Assembly (NCBI RefSeq): GCF_030433645.1
Contig: NZ_JAROCG010000002.1
Location: forward strand, 186,001 to 250,000
Length of the DNA: 64,000 nucleotides
Reading direction: 5' to 3'
Source of the DNA: Arthrobacter burdickii
GTDB taxonomy: Bacteria; Actinomycetota; Actinomycetes; Actinomycetales; Micrococcaceae
A model generated the notes under the pieces. The model was not told the origin of the DNA and did not search any database. It saw only the letters and a list, made by a program, of their open reading frames with translations. Of this stretch, positions 42,672 through 52,720 are shown piece by piece (the first letter of the stretch is position 1; each line of letters begins with the position of its first letter). Position numbers and translations under genes: made by a program.

Positions 42672-45600
42672 GTGCGACGTCGGGGTTGACGGGGGATCTG
42701 CGCCGGTTGGTGTTGCGGGTGGAGGATGATCTGCGGGAGCGGCTGGCCGGGGATGGGGTAAACCTGAGCCGGTGGCAGGATGAGCACCGGTCCGCGCTGG
42801 AGGCGCAGCGGACATCGGCGTCGTGGGTGGCGTGGCGGGATGACCGAATCACGCAGTCGGCAGTGTCATGGGTCCTGACGACGGTATTCGTCCGGTTCGC
42901 TGAGGACAACGCTTTGGTGCGTCCGGTATGGATTTCCGGTCCGGGGCACCGGAGGCAGGAGGCACTGGATGGGCAGATCGCGTTCTTCCGCGAACATCCC
43001 GAACTCACGGACCGGGAGTGGCTGCTCGAGCCGGTCGATTACCTGAAGAACCTTGCGGCGACGCGTGATCTAGTGGGGGAGCACTCAGCGCTGTGGCAGG
43101 TGCAGCCTTCGGGTCGGATGGCCACGGAAATTCTGGAGTTTTGGCGGCAGGTCGATGGTTCCGGCCGGCCGGTCCACGATCTTGCCGATGTGGAGCTGTC
43201 GACCCGATTCCTGGGGGACCTGTATCAAGATCTGTCCGAGCATGCGAAGAAGACGTTCGCGCTGCTGCAGACTCCAGAGTTCGTGGAGGAGTTCATTCTG
43301 GAGCAGACGCTGACCCCGGCCCTAGGGGAGCGGCCCCTGGAGGGCTTCAAGCTGATCGATCCGACCTGCGGGTCCGGGCACTTTCTGCTCGGCGCGTTCA
43401 CCAGGCTGACTAACGAGTGGGCACGGCAGGCCCCCGGGCTGGATGCGCGGGCCCGGGTGCAAAAGGCACTGGACGCTGTGCACGGGGTCGACCTGAACCC
43501 GTTCGCCGTGGCCATCGCTAGGTTCCGGCTCACCATTGCGGCGCTGAAGGCCTGTGACGAGGCCTCGCTGGAACTGGCGCCGGCCTTTGAGTTTCACTTG
43601 GCGGCGGGAGATTCCCTGCTGCACGGACAGGTCCAGCGCGAGTTCCAGTTCGAGGGATTCGACGCGGACGCGAAGCTGTCCGGGTTCGCCTACGCCATGG
43701 AGGACCTGGAGCAGCTCAAGCGCATCCTGGCCCCGGGTCAGTACGACGCTGTGGTCGGCAACCCGCCCTACATCACAGTCAAGGACAGGACCCTCAACGA
43801 GGCGTACCGCAAGCGTTACAGCACGTGCAAGGGGACGTATGCGCTGACCGTACCGTTCATGGAGCGCTTCTTCGGACTGGCCAAACCCGGCTCGGCGTCG
43901 CAGCCGGCGGGCTGGACCGGGCAGATCACCTCAAACTCCTTCATGAAACGCGAGTTCGGTTCCAAACTAATCGAAAACTTCCTTTCCCGTCAGGATCTGC
44001 GGCTCGTCGCTGACACTGAAGGGGCATGGATCCCCGGACACAATTCTGACGGCACGCCTACGGTCATTCTTATTGGGCGGCATCAGCGCCCAGTGAGGGC
44101 GTCAGTTCGTGCCGTGTTAAGCAAGGGCCTACGCGAGACCCGGGCCGTTGGCGCGGTCGGAGGCGGCCCGTATTGGCAGGCAGTCGTTTCAGAGATAAAC
44201 AATCCAGGATTCTCCAACCGCTGGGTCGACATAGTGGATTTGTCTCGTGGCATCCTGTCGCACCACCCTTGGAGTCTTGCAGGTGGGGGGGCGGCTCAAT
44301 TGAGACAAACCATTGAAGTAGAAGGCTCAAGAAAATTAGCTGCGGCTACCCGCGAAAATGGTTTCGGTGCCATCACTCGAGAAGACTCCGCTTACCTTAT
44401 TGGTGGCAGAGCGCTTCAGCGGCGTGCGATACCGAGTCGCTACCGGCGGCCGATGGTCGAAGGGTCCACTGTACGAGACTGGAGTATCACCGGTCCGACG
44501 ATCGCTCTTTGGCCTTACAATGCTGTATCACTCAAGTCGGAAGAAAACGAGGTGGTCACAGAATTTCTTTGGCCCTTTAAGGTCCCGCTCTCGAGTAGGG
44601 TGGCGTACGGGCTCACGCAGATAGAACGTGGCCTCAACTGGTTCGAATATTCAATGTTCTTCGAGAAGCGTTTCGCAATACCGTTCTCTATCGCTCTAGC
44701 CGAAATCGCCACTCACAATCACTTCGTGCTAGACCGGGGCGGCAAAGTTTTCAACAGCACCTCTCCGATAATCAAGCTCGACGAAAAGGCAAGTGAGGAC
44801 GACCACCTTGCACTCCTTGGAGTTCTTAACTCCTCGACAGTCTGCTTTTGGTTGAAGCAAGTTTGCAAGGCTAAAGGCGGAGCCGCAGACTACGCATGGG
44901 CCCGCACTTACCAGTTCAATGGCTCTAATATAAGCGATATACCACTGCCCGCAAATCTACCCCTTGATGCGGCGCAGAGAATGCACGGGTTGTCTGAACG
45001 TCAGTTGGACCATTTGCCAGAATATTTGGCTCAGAGAGGTGTTCCTGCGGCTAATACTCTAGCCGACGCACGCGAGCAATTCCGATTGCTGAACCGTCAA
45101 ATGATTGCTCAACAAGAAGAACTGGATTGGGAGGTCTACCGGCTGTACGGGCTGATCGAGGAGGATCTGACCTATTCGGGCGGTGAGCTGCCAGAGGTGG
45201 CTTTGGGGGAGCGGGCATTTGAGATTGCCCTGGCGCGGCAGATCGACGGTGGTGAGTCGGATACGGCGTGGTTTGACCGTCACGGCTCGGTTCCGGTGAC
45301 CGAGATTCCCCCGCATTGGCCGGCCGCGTATCGGGAGCTGGTGCAGCGCCGTCTGGATCTGATTGAGTCCAACCCGTCGATCCGACTTCTGGAGCGCCCC
45401 GAGTACAAGCGGCGGTGGGCCTCGGAGCCGTGGGAGAAGCAGCAGGAACGCGCGCTGCGCGGCTGGCTGCTGGACCGGCTCGAGGACCGGAACCTGTGGT
45501 TGGACCGGCAGGGCCGGCCGGCCGCACGGAGTGTCGGTCAGCTCGCAGATGTCGTCTCCCGCGATGAGGACTTCCTGTCTGTCCTGTCGCTGTGGGACGG

Positions 45601-46213
45601 CAGCCGAGACGTGGATGTGGTCAAGGCACTCACCGCGCTCCTCGTGGATGAGTCTGTTCCGTATCTGGCGGCCCTGCGGCTGAAGGATTCCGGGTTGCGC
45701 AAGCGCGAGGCCTGGGAGCAGACCTGGGAGCTGCAGCGACGGGAGGAAGGCGGCGAGGACGTCGGGATTATCCCGGTGCCGCCGATATACACCTCGGTGG
45801 ACTTCCGGAGAGCGTCCTGGTGGCAGGCACGCGGGAAGCTGGATGTGCCTAAGGAATGCTTCATCGTCTATCCGGAGGCGAACCGTTCCACGGATCAGAC
45901 GCTGCTGCTGGGCTGGGCGGGCTGGAACCATGTGGAGCAGTTCCTGGCATTGGCCGCGGTGATGGATCAGCTTATTGAGGACGGGGCCGGCGATGAGCAG
46001 CTCGTGCCGCTGGTTGCGGGTCTGGGGGAGGTCCTGCCGTGGGTGAAACAGTGGCATGCGGAGGTGGATCCGGCCTACGGGGTGAGCATGGCGGACTTCT
46101 GCTCCCAGCAGTTCGAGGAACGAGCCGCCCAAGTTGGTCGGTCTCATGACCAGCTCAAGGCCTGGCGCCCGACCGCCCCCATCCGCGGACGCAAAACCAA
46201 GGCCACCCCATGA
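42668..46213 (+). CDS. pglX: BREX type 2 adenine-specific DNA methyltransferase PglX
   Basis: An 1181-residue N6-adenine methyltransferase. The AdoMet motif DPTCGSGHFLLGAF (residues 231-244) and catalytic NPPY (365-368) are intact, so self-methylation of host DNA is expected; PglX sets specificity in BREX. GC content falls sharply to about 50% in residues about 510-815 (44.2-45.1 kb), against 62-73% on both sides. That interval spans part of the presumed DNA-recognition region and suggests recombination. There is no frameshift. The start overlaps the pglW stop by four bases. Confidence 0.94.
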   Translation: MSATSGLTGDLRRLVLRVEDDLRERLAGDGVNLSRWQDEHRSALEAQRTSASWVAWRDDRITQSAVSWVLTTVFVRFAEDNALVRPVWISGPGHRRQEALDGQIAFFREHPELTDREWLLEPVDYLKNLAATRDLVGEHSALWQVQPSGRMATEILEFWRQVDGSGRPVHDLADVELSTRFLGDLYQDLSEHAKKTFALLQTPEFVEEFILEQTLTPALGERPLEGFKLIDPTCGSGHFLLGAFTRLTNEWARQAPGLDARARVQKALDAVHGVDLNPFAVAIARFRLTIAALKACDEASLELAPAFEFHLAAGDSLLHGQVQREFQFEGFDADAKLSGFAYAMEDLEQLKRILAPGQYDAVVGNPPYITVKDRTLNEAYRKRYSTCKGTYALTVPFMERFFGLAKPGSASQPAGWTGQITSNSFMKREFGSKLIENFLSRQDLRLVADTEGAWIPGHNSDGTPTVILIGRHQRPVRASVRAVLSKGLRETRAVGAVGGGPYWQAVVSEINNPGFSNRWVDIVDLSRGILSHHPWSLAGGGAAQLRQTIEVEGSRKLAAATRENGFGAITREDSAYLIGGRALQRRAIPSRYRRPMVEGSTVRDWSITGPTIALWPYNAVSLKSEENEVVTEFLWPFKVPLSSRVAYGLTQIERGLNWFEYSMFFEKRFAIPFSIALAEIATHNHFVLDRGGKVFNSTSPIIKLDEKASEDDHLALLGVLNSSTVCFWLKQVCKAKGGAADYAWARTYQFNGSNISDIPLPANLPLDAAQRMHGLSERQLDHLPEYLAQRGVPAANTLADAREQFRLLNRQMIAQQEELDWEVYRLYGLIEEDLTYSGGELPEVALGERAFEIALARQIDGGESDTAWFDRHGSVPVTEIPPHWPAAYRELVQRRLDLIESNPSIRLLERPEYKRRWASEPWEKQQERALRGWLLDRLEDRNLWLDRQGRPAARSVGQLADVVSRDEDFLSVLSLWDGSRDVDVVKALTALLVDESVPYLAALRLKDSGLRKREAWEQTWELQRREEGGEDVGIIPVPPIYTSVDFRRASWWQARGKLDVPKECFIVYPEANRSTDQTLLLGWAGWNHVEQFLALAAVMDQLIEDGAGDEQLVPLVAGLGEVLPWVKQWHAEVDPAYGVSMADFCSQQFEERAAQVGRSHDQLKAWRPTAPIRGRKTKATP

Positions 46214-46262
46214 AAACCACCATCGAGAGCAACCATGAGCAGGAACCCATGAAGGAGAAGCG

Positions 46263-49200
46263 ATGACGTCAATGCTGTTGAGGGACGTTTTCGACATCCC
46301 GGAGCGCGCCGGCAGTGAGGATTATGTACTCCGGCTCACCGACAGCGTGTCCGGTCAGGGTGCCAGACACGCGGTCCAAGACTACGTAGTAACCCCCGCC
46401 ATTGCCGACGCCTTCGACGCCGCACTCGGGCTCGTCGGCAACGCGCTGGAGACTGGAATCAACCGCGGCGCATTCCTGGCTGGTTCATTCGGCTCCGGTA
46501 AATCACACTTCATGGCCGTTCTCCACTCACTGCTGCGGCACAACCCCGATGCCCGCTCCTTGCCGGAGCTGCAGTCCGTCGTTGCTCGTCACGACCCGGC
46601 CTTGCAGAATAAAAAGATCCTTCCACTGGCCTTCCATTTCATCGACGCGAAGTCGATGGAACAGGAGCTTTTCGAGAGCTATATCAAGCAGATTCAGACT
46701 CTTCATCCTGAAGCTCCGCTGCCCGCGTTCTTTCCCTCGGAAGCTCTTCTGCGCGATGCCGATGGCCTACGGACGCGGCTCGGCGATGACGCCTTTTTTG
46801 AAGGTCTCGGTTCCCAAACCGGTGATGACGAATGGGCCGGCGTTCTCGGCTCCAGCTCATGGGACCGCGCCCGTTACGACGCCGCCCGCGCGGCCGCACC
46901 ACAAAGCGCAGAACGCCAAGAACTGGTCAGTGCCTTAGTGGAGGCCTACTTCCAGTCCTACGCCCGGCATGCCGAGTATGTGGATCTGGATACCGGGCTG
47001 GAAGCCATGTCGAACCATGCCAATGCGTTGGGGTACGACGCCGTCGTCCTCTTTCTCGACGAACTCGTTCTCTGGCTTGCATTCGCCATGCAAACTCCCG
47101 AGTTCTTCCGCCGTGAATCTCAGAAGCTGACCAAGCTCGTTGAGGGTACCTACAGCAGGCTTCCCGCCCCGCTGATCTCATTCGTCGCCAGACAAATGGA
47201 TCTTCGTCGCTGGTTTGCAGACTCGGGGGCCAGCGGCAGCGAGCAGGAAGCCCTGGACCGCGCGTTTCGCCACCAGGAGGGTCGCTTCTCCACGATCGTC
47301 CTCGGCGACGACAACCTGCCCTATGTGGCGAGCCGCCGCTTGCTCAAGCCCAAGGACGATGTGGCACGTCATGCGGTCGAAGACGCCTTCTCCCGGCTGG
47401 ACCGCGCGCCGTCCGTCTGGGACGTGTTGCTAGACGGGGTGAATGCCGACGACCAGCACCGAGGCTCCGACGAGTCCGCGTTCCGCATGACCTACCCATT
47501 CTCGCCAGCGCTCGTGTCCACTCTGCGGTTCCTGGCAAGCGTCATGCAGCGAGACCGGACTGCGTTGAAGGTTATGCAGCAGATGCTGGTAGACCGCAGA
47601 GATACGCTGAGTATCGATGACGTCATCCCTGTGGGCGATTCATTCGAGTACATCGTCCGAGGCAAGGGCGACGCGGTACTGGACCCGCAGGCAGCCGCAC
47701 TCTTCCGCTCGGCCACGCAGCTGTACCAAGAGAAGCTCCAACCCCTCATCCTTCGCGTCCACGGGCTCGTGCCCTCGGATCTTGATATCCCCGAGCGCGT
47801 CACGAGCGGTTACCGCGCCGACGACCGTCTAGCCCGAACACTTCTGCTGTCGGCGGTGGCACCGAAGGTGCCGGCCCTGAAGGGTCTAACCGCGGGGCGG
47901 TTGGCGTCGCTGAATCATGGATCCATCGTCTCGCCGCTGCGCGGCGGCGAGGCCGGCGTCGTGCTCTCGAAAGTTCGGGAATGGGCACGGCATGTTCCAG
48001 AAATTCATGTCGACGCGGACCCCCGCAATCCGGTAATCCGGGTCCAGCTCTCCGACGTGGATTATGAGTCGATAGTTGAACGGGCCAAGGGCGAGGATAA
48101 CGCCGGACGACAGCGTGAACTCCTGCGTGGACTCGTTGTAGAGAGCCTTGGGGTGGACCTGGGTTCGCCAGATATCAGTGGTGCACACCGCTTGATGATT
48201 ACCTGGCGTGGCTCGCGACGCGAGGTCGAGATCGTCTTTGGCAATATCCGTGACGCGGGAGATATCACCGAAGATCGGCTACAGGCCGGCGCCGGTGCGT
48301 GGCGCTTCGTCATCGACCACCCCTTTGATGAGGCGGGACATTCCCTACTCGAAGACATTCAGCGCATTGATTCACTCCGATCCCGCAATTTCACCTCCCG
48401 GACCGTGCTGTGGGTGCCCCGTTTTCTCTCCGCCGAGCGTCTGAAAGATCTGCGGAGGTTGGTTATCCTCGACTGGCTCCTAAGCGGTAGCGGAGATCGT
48501 TGGACCAGTCATGCCGACCATTTGGGCGAGGTAGACCGCGCCCAAGCGCGCAATATCCTTGAGGCTCAGCACAGCTCCCTGCGCGACAGTCTGTTGCGCC
48601 TCGTCCAGCAGGCCTATGGTGCGTCTTCAGCCGAACCAGGAGCGCTGCTGGATGACGGCGGTACCGGACAGGTGTTGTGGTCACTGGACCCGGGATTCGC
48701 GCCAGCACCTCCGGTAGGCGCCAGCCTTGCAAGCGCCTTCCAGCAGCTCGCAGCCCAGGCATTCGACGCGCTGTACCCCGATCATCCCCGTTTCGAGCCG
48801 GTGGACGCGGAAGTCCGACCGGGTGAACTCAGGGCGGTGCTGTCTCACTTGGAGCGTGCAGCGGGAGACCCGGAGCATCGAGTCCCGCTGGAAGGAGACA
48901 CAAGGGCTGTCCGTCGTGTTGCCAATGCACTTCGCGTCGGCGAGGCCACTGAAACACATTTTCTCTTTGGAGATGACCGCTTCGGCGACTGGGGAGCGAA
49001 GCTCGTCCGCGGTCTGGCGCGCAACGGAGTCGACGAAGCTGGTCCCGTCACCGTCGCACAGCTTCGGGCGGTGATCGACGATGTCGAGCCACCTCAGGGC
49101 CTGCGGCCTGAAATTTCCGACCTGGTTATCCTCGGTTGGGGATTGCTACGGCAGCGAGCCTGGTTTCATTTCGGCGCCCCTCTATCAGGGACTCCCCTGC

Positions 49201-49967
49201 CGGGGACGCTACAGCCGGCAATGGAATTGCGTCCGCAGCCGATGCCCTCGCTCGAGGAATGGAATGTAGCGCGTAAGCGCGCATCAATTATCTTCGGTGC
49301 GCCGGATCGCCCATACCTGACACCATCCGCGGTGGCCGCCCTTGCCAGTGACGTTCGGGAGAAATCGAGATCGCTCTACGAGCCTTCGCAGGACGTCGTC
49401 GCCCGACTGGACGACGCATGTTCCCGCCTGGGGATTGCTGGAGAAACCGGACGGTTAGAACTTGCGCGGCGTGCCTCTGTCCTCGTTGGCACGCTGCGGG
49501 ACCAAAACGGTGTCGTCCTCATCCGCCATCTGGCAGGAGTAGAGCTGCCCGGCAGCGACGAGGAAACTGCGAGGTCACTCTCCAGCGCCCGAATTGTCGC
49601 CGAAGCGATTAAGGAATTTCCTTGGGATCGGCTCGATCCGCTGAAGCAGGGAAGTGTTGGACCTGATGGAAGGGCGGCTTCGGCACTCCGGATTTTGGAT
49701 GAACTTCGCGGTGCCCTCCGCCGTCACGAACTGGCAGAGTCCGCTGTGGCAGCCCTGCGGAGAGCCGAAAATGACGGGTTCAAATGGGTCTCCGACGGCA
49801 TAACCCGGCCGATACCGGGACCAGGACCGGGTCCCGGGCCTAGTCCAAACCGCTGGACGAAGATCGAGTTGACCGACAACGGTGGATTCAGCGCGCTGGA
49901 AGCGGAACTAGCGAAAGTTCTCGAGTCAAAGCGCAAGGTCGAGGTTCAATGGCGGGTCGTCGAGTGA
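46263..49967 (+). CDS. pglY: BREX type 2 P-loop ATPase PglY
   Basis: A 1234-residue protein beginning with the BREX ATPase N-terminus (LLRDVFDIPERAGSEDYVLR) and a Walker A motif GSFGSGKS at residues 74-81. A Walker-B-like VVLFLDELVLWLAF lies near residue 260. A proline/glycine-rich spacer (PGPGPGPGPSPNR) precedes the C-terminal 40 residues. In BREX 2, PglY is a DNA-associated ATPase required for defence. Forty-nine bases separate it from pglX, with AAGGAGAAGCG just before the ATG. Its end overlaps pglZ by 19 bases. Confidence 0.93.
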   Translation: MTSMLLRDVFDIPERAGSEDYVLRLTDSVSGQGARHAVQDYVVTPAIADAFDAALGLVGNALETGINRGAFLAGSFGSGKSHFMAVLHSLLRHNPDARSLPELQSVVARHDPALQNKKILPLAFHFIDAKSMEQELFESYIKQIQTLHPEAPLPAFFPSEALLRDADGLRTRLGDDAFFEGLGSQTGDDEWAGVLGSSSWDRARYDAARAAAPQSAERQELVSALVEAYFQSYARHAEYVDLDTGLEAMSNHANALGYDAVVLFLDELVLWLAFAMQTPEFFRRESQKLTKLVEGTYSRLPAPLISFVARQMDLRRWFADSGASGSEQEALDRAFRHQEGRFSTIVLGDDNLPYVASRRLLKPKDDVARHAVEDAFSRLDRAPSVWDVLLDGVNADDQHRGSDESAFRMTYPFSPALVSTLRFLASVMQRDRTALKVMQQMLVDRRDTLSIDDVIPVGDSFEYIVRGKGDAVLDPQAAALFRSATQLYQEKLQPLILRVHGLVPSDLDIPERVTSGYRADDRLARTLLLSAVAPKVPALKGLTAGRLASLNHGSIVSPLRGGEAGVVLSKVREWARHVPEIHVDADPRNPVIRVQLSDVDYESIVERAKGEDNAGRQRELLRGLVVESLGVDLGSPDISGAHRLMITWRGSRREVEIVFGNIRDAGDITEDRLQAGAGAWRFVIDHPFDEAGHSLLEDIQRIDSLRSRNFTSRTVLWVPRFLSAERLKDLRRLVILDWLLSGSGDRWTSHADHLGEVDRAQARNILEAQHSSLRDSLLRLVQQAYGASSAEPGALLDDGGTGQVLWSLDPGFAPAPPVGASLASAFQQLAAQAFDALYPDHPRFEPVDAEVRPGELRAVLSHLERAAGDPEHRVPLEGDTRAVRRVANALRVGEATETHFLFGDDRFGDWGAKLVRGLARNGVDEAGPVTVAQLRAVIDDVEPPQGLRPEISDLVILGWGLLRQRAWFHFGAPLSGTPLPGTLQPAMELRPQPMPSLEEWNVARKRASIIFGAPDRPYLTPSAVAALASDVREKSRSLYEPSQDVVARLDDACSRLGIAGETGRLELARRASVLVGTLRDQNGVVLIRHLAGVELPGSDEETARSLSSARIVAEAIKEFPWDRLDPLKQGSVGPDGRAASALRILDELRGALRRHELAESAVAALRRAENDGFKWVSDGITRPIPGPGPGPGPSPNRWTKIELTDNGGFSALEAELAKVLESKRKVEVQWRVVE

Positions 49968-52720
49968 GTGCTGAGGCGCCTGCGGCCGTCTCAGTCACGA
50001 GGGCCGCGATTCAAGCCATGGTCGCGAAGGCACGAGGGTCGGATGGACGCCGCAAGGGCGGGGTGATTGGGCTCCGGGCGGTACCCGAGGTAGCAGCCGC
50101 GGCAACTCTGACCGACAAGGGACAACGCATTGACGTCGTACCTTGCGTCTCCGCGCTGGCGGTCCGGGACGCGCTCCGTGAGCATCGGGACGCCGACTGG
50201 CTCGTGATCCTGACTGACCGTGATGAAAGCGACTTGGGCCCTGGCATCTTGGCACACTTCGTGTGGCAACAGTTGCGCAATCCCGATCCATGGGACGCCG
50301 TGAAGCAGCGCTTCGACGCAACGGCACTCGACCGCGCATTGCTCAGCGAGGGTCACCGTGCCGAGCTTGCCTACGGCTTGCTCAAGATCGCGCCCGAGGA
50401 GGGCTGGCCAGCGGCGCCGGCAGGAGTTCTCTCCCGTGATCACGCGCTCGGTTCGGTTGCGAGCCAACAACTCGGGATGCCGCTTCACAGCATGGATGCA
50501 TTCGCTGTGTTGGCGTGGGCATCTCGCGCTGGATCAGCGGCGACAATCGCCGACCTCCGGCGTGATGCCGGAGATGCATTGGCTGAGGCCGTTCTCCGAT
50601 GGCTAGCGGGCCGGCTCGGCGAGGGCCAGCGTCCCATGTTGCGGCTACTCACCGGAGGTCAGCCGGAGCAGGCCTTGCCGCTCGGCGTCGTACTCCACAT
50701 CCTGGTGTCCGCCAAAGTTGACGGTGCAGGAGACCGTCGCCAGGCTGAACTTGCTCTGGCGCGGCTCGAACACCGTTGGTCCGGCACGTCCGTGTCCGCA
50801 ACAGAGCTGCAGGCGTTCGGCGCCACCTGCCACGGAGTCGTCCGGGACATGCTGGCTCGTTCGGAAAGCTGGCGTGCCGGCTACACGGCCCTTGGGACTG
50901 CAGACCGAATTTTCACTGAGGCCGGCGCCGACGCACTTGCCCGCGACTCCTACTTACTGCCGTCCTCTCTCACACAGTGTTATCGGGAACTAGCCCAAGC
51001 GATGGGTGGTCCGCTCCAGAACGTGGAGGCAGCGTGGGATTCAGTGGGGAAGCATCCGCTGAACACACCCGCTCTGGATGGGACCGCAGATCCTCGGTTG
51101 CAGCCGTTCGAAGCAGCGGTCCGCTTGGAGCGTTGGCTGGCGTCCGACGATGATTCTGAAGAGGATCTTGCTTCCTTGGTACGGCGTCAGAGCGCTGTCG
51201 ACTCCTGGGTCGACGCCGCTGTGAACACTGCCGCGCAAGGTACAGATGATGCCGCTCTGGCGCGTGCTATTGAAAAGACGGTGGTCAAGGCTCAAGAGCG
51301 GCGTACGGCTCATGACAGGCAGTTCGCCCGTTGTCTCGCCGCCGCGACCGATCTAAGCGGCTCTTCCCTTGGGAATTCTGACAACGGGGCTGTCTGGCTG
51401 ATCGAGGATATTGTTCCAAAGGTGGCAGCCAAGCTGGCTCAACAACACCCCACCCTTCTGCTTGTCCTGGATGGAATGAGCACAGGCGTGGCAACGCAAG
51501 TGGTGAGGAGCATTCTGGCCCGCCCCGACGGTTGGGCTGAGATCATCGCCCAAGGTACCAGCCAACGGGCCTGTGGCCTCGCGGTCTTGCCCACATTGAC
51601 CGAACATAGCCGGACGTCGCTTCTCAGCGGCAAGCTCGTGTCGGGCTCGCAACCCCAGGAACAGGCTGGGTTCGCAGCAGTCGCCAAGGCCGCGGGACTG
51701 GCTGGGGCGCGGCTCTTCCACAAGAAGCCATTGGACTCATCACGGCCGGGATTCCTGCTATCCGATGACATTGCGGCCGCGATCGCTGATACCAGCGAGC
51801 TTCCTCTGGTGGCGTGCGTACTGAACTCAATTGACGATGCGCTGGATCGTAGCGACCCAGCTGGTATCTCATGGACTGACGAAGCAGTGCGCCACCTGCG
51901 GCCACTTCTGGCGAGTGCCCTTGCCGCTGGCCGCGCCGTGATGTTGACTGCAGACCACGGACATGTCGTTGAGCGACGGGCAGGTACCCAGCGCGCGGCG
52001 GCCGATATTTCCAGCGCACGGTCACGTCCCGCGGTCGGACCTGCAAGCGAAGACGAAGTACTCGTTGCCGGCACCCGGGTGTTGGATCACGGCGGCCGGG
52101 CAATTCTCGCCGTCGACGAAGGTCTACGATATGGGCCGTTGAAGGCGGGCTATCACGGCGGCGGGTCGCCCGCCGAGGTGGTCGTACCTCTGATCGTGAT
52201 CGCGCCGGAAGCCACGATGTCAGATTCCGGGGAGCTTGCGGGTTGGAAGCTGGCACCCCCTCAGGAGCCACTTTGGTGGGCGCTGGCGTCCAATGAGCGG
52301 CTCCCGCAATCAGTCCTCGTCGGAACTAGGGGCAAAAAGAAGCGGGACGAGGGACCGGACCTGTTTTCTGAACTGGAAGAAACCATTCCTCCAGCGCCCG
52401 GCGGTACTCCTTCGAGCGTGGGCCAGCGTGTTGTGACATCGGCTGCCTACGTTGCACAGCGCAAGTTGGCAGGCCGAATCTCACTGGACGACGTACAGGT
52501 CAGATCTATTTTGGACGCGGCAGCCTCTGCTGTGGGGACCAGACTGCCGTTGGCGTCCGCCGCCATTGCACTTCGAGTGCCGCCGACGCGGCTTTCGGGT
52601 GCCGTGGCGCAGCTGCAAAAGCTGCTCAATGTCGAAGGGTATGCGGTCGTACGGGTTGACGGTGGCATGCTTGTCCTCGACGTCGTTTTGCTGAGGGAAC
52701 AATTCGGAGTCGCCGGATGA
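49949..52720 (+). CDS. pglZ: BREX type 2 alkaline-phosphatase-superfamily protein PglZ
   Basis: A 923-residue PglZ protein. The alkaline phosphatase fold motifs are LLLVLDGMSTGVATQVV near residues 503-520, the later LLTADHGH-type site (MLTADHGHVVERR) near 664, and YHGGGSPAEVVVPLIV, which carry the metal-binding Asp/His residues. PglZ is the signature gene of all BREX systems; its metal-dependent nuclease or phosphatase activity is reported in relatives. The ATG at 49949 lies inside the end of pglY; a GTG at 49964 giving a GTGA overlap is equally possible. The stop overlaps brxD by four bases. Confidence 0.94.
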   Translation: MAGRRVSAEAPAAVSVTRAAIQAMVAKARGSDGRRKGGVIGLRAVPEVAAAATLTDKGQRIDVVPCVSALAVRDALREHRDADWLVILTDRDESDLGPGILAHFVWQQLRNPDPWDAVKQRFDATALDRALLSEGHRAELAYGLLKIAPEEGWPAAPAGVLSRDHALGSVASQQLGMPLHSMDAFAVLAWASRAGSAATIADLRRDAGDALAEAVLRWLAGRLGEGQRPMLRLLTGGQPEQALPLGVVLHILVSAKVDGAGDRRQAELALARLEHRWSGTSVSATELQAFGATCHGVVRDMLARSESWRAGYTALGTADRIFTEAGADALARDSYLLPSSLTQCYRELAQAMGGPLQNVEAAWDSVGKHPLNTPALDGTADPRLQPFEAAVRLERWLASDDDSEEDLASLVRRQSAVDSWVDAAVNTAAQGTDDAALARAIEKTVVKAQERRTAHDRQFARCLAAATDLSGSSLGNSDNGAVWLIEDIVPKVAAKLAQQHPTLLLVLDGMSTGVATQVVRSILARPDGWAEIIAQGTSQRACGLAVLPTLTEHSRTSLLSGKLVSGSQPQEQAGFAAVAKAAGLAGARLFHKKPLDSSRPGFLLSDDIAAAIADTSELPLVACVLNSIDDALDRSDPAGISWTDEAVRHLRPLLASALAAGRAVMLTADHGHVVERRAGTQRAAADISSARSRPAVGPASEDEVLVAGTRVLDHGGRAILAVDEGLRYGPLKAGYHGGGSPAEVVVPLIVIAPEATMSDSGELAGWKLAPPQEPLWWALASNERLPQSVLVGTRGKKKRDEGPDLFSELEETIPPAPGGTPSSVGQRVVTSAAYVAQRKLAGRISLDDVQVRSILDAAASAVGTRLPLASAAIALRVPPTRLSGAVAQLQKLLNVEGYAVVRVDGGMLVLDVVLLREQFGVAG

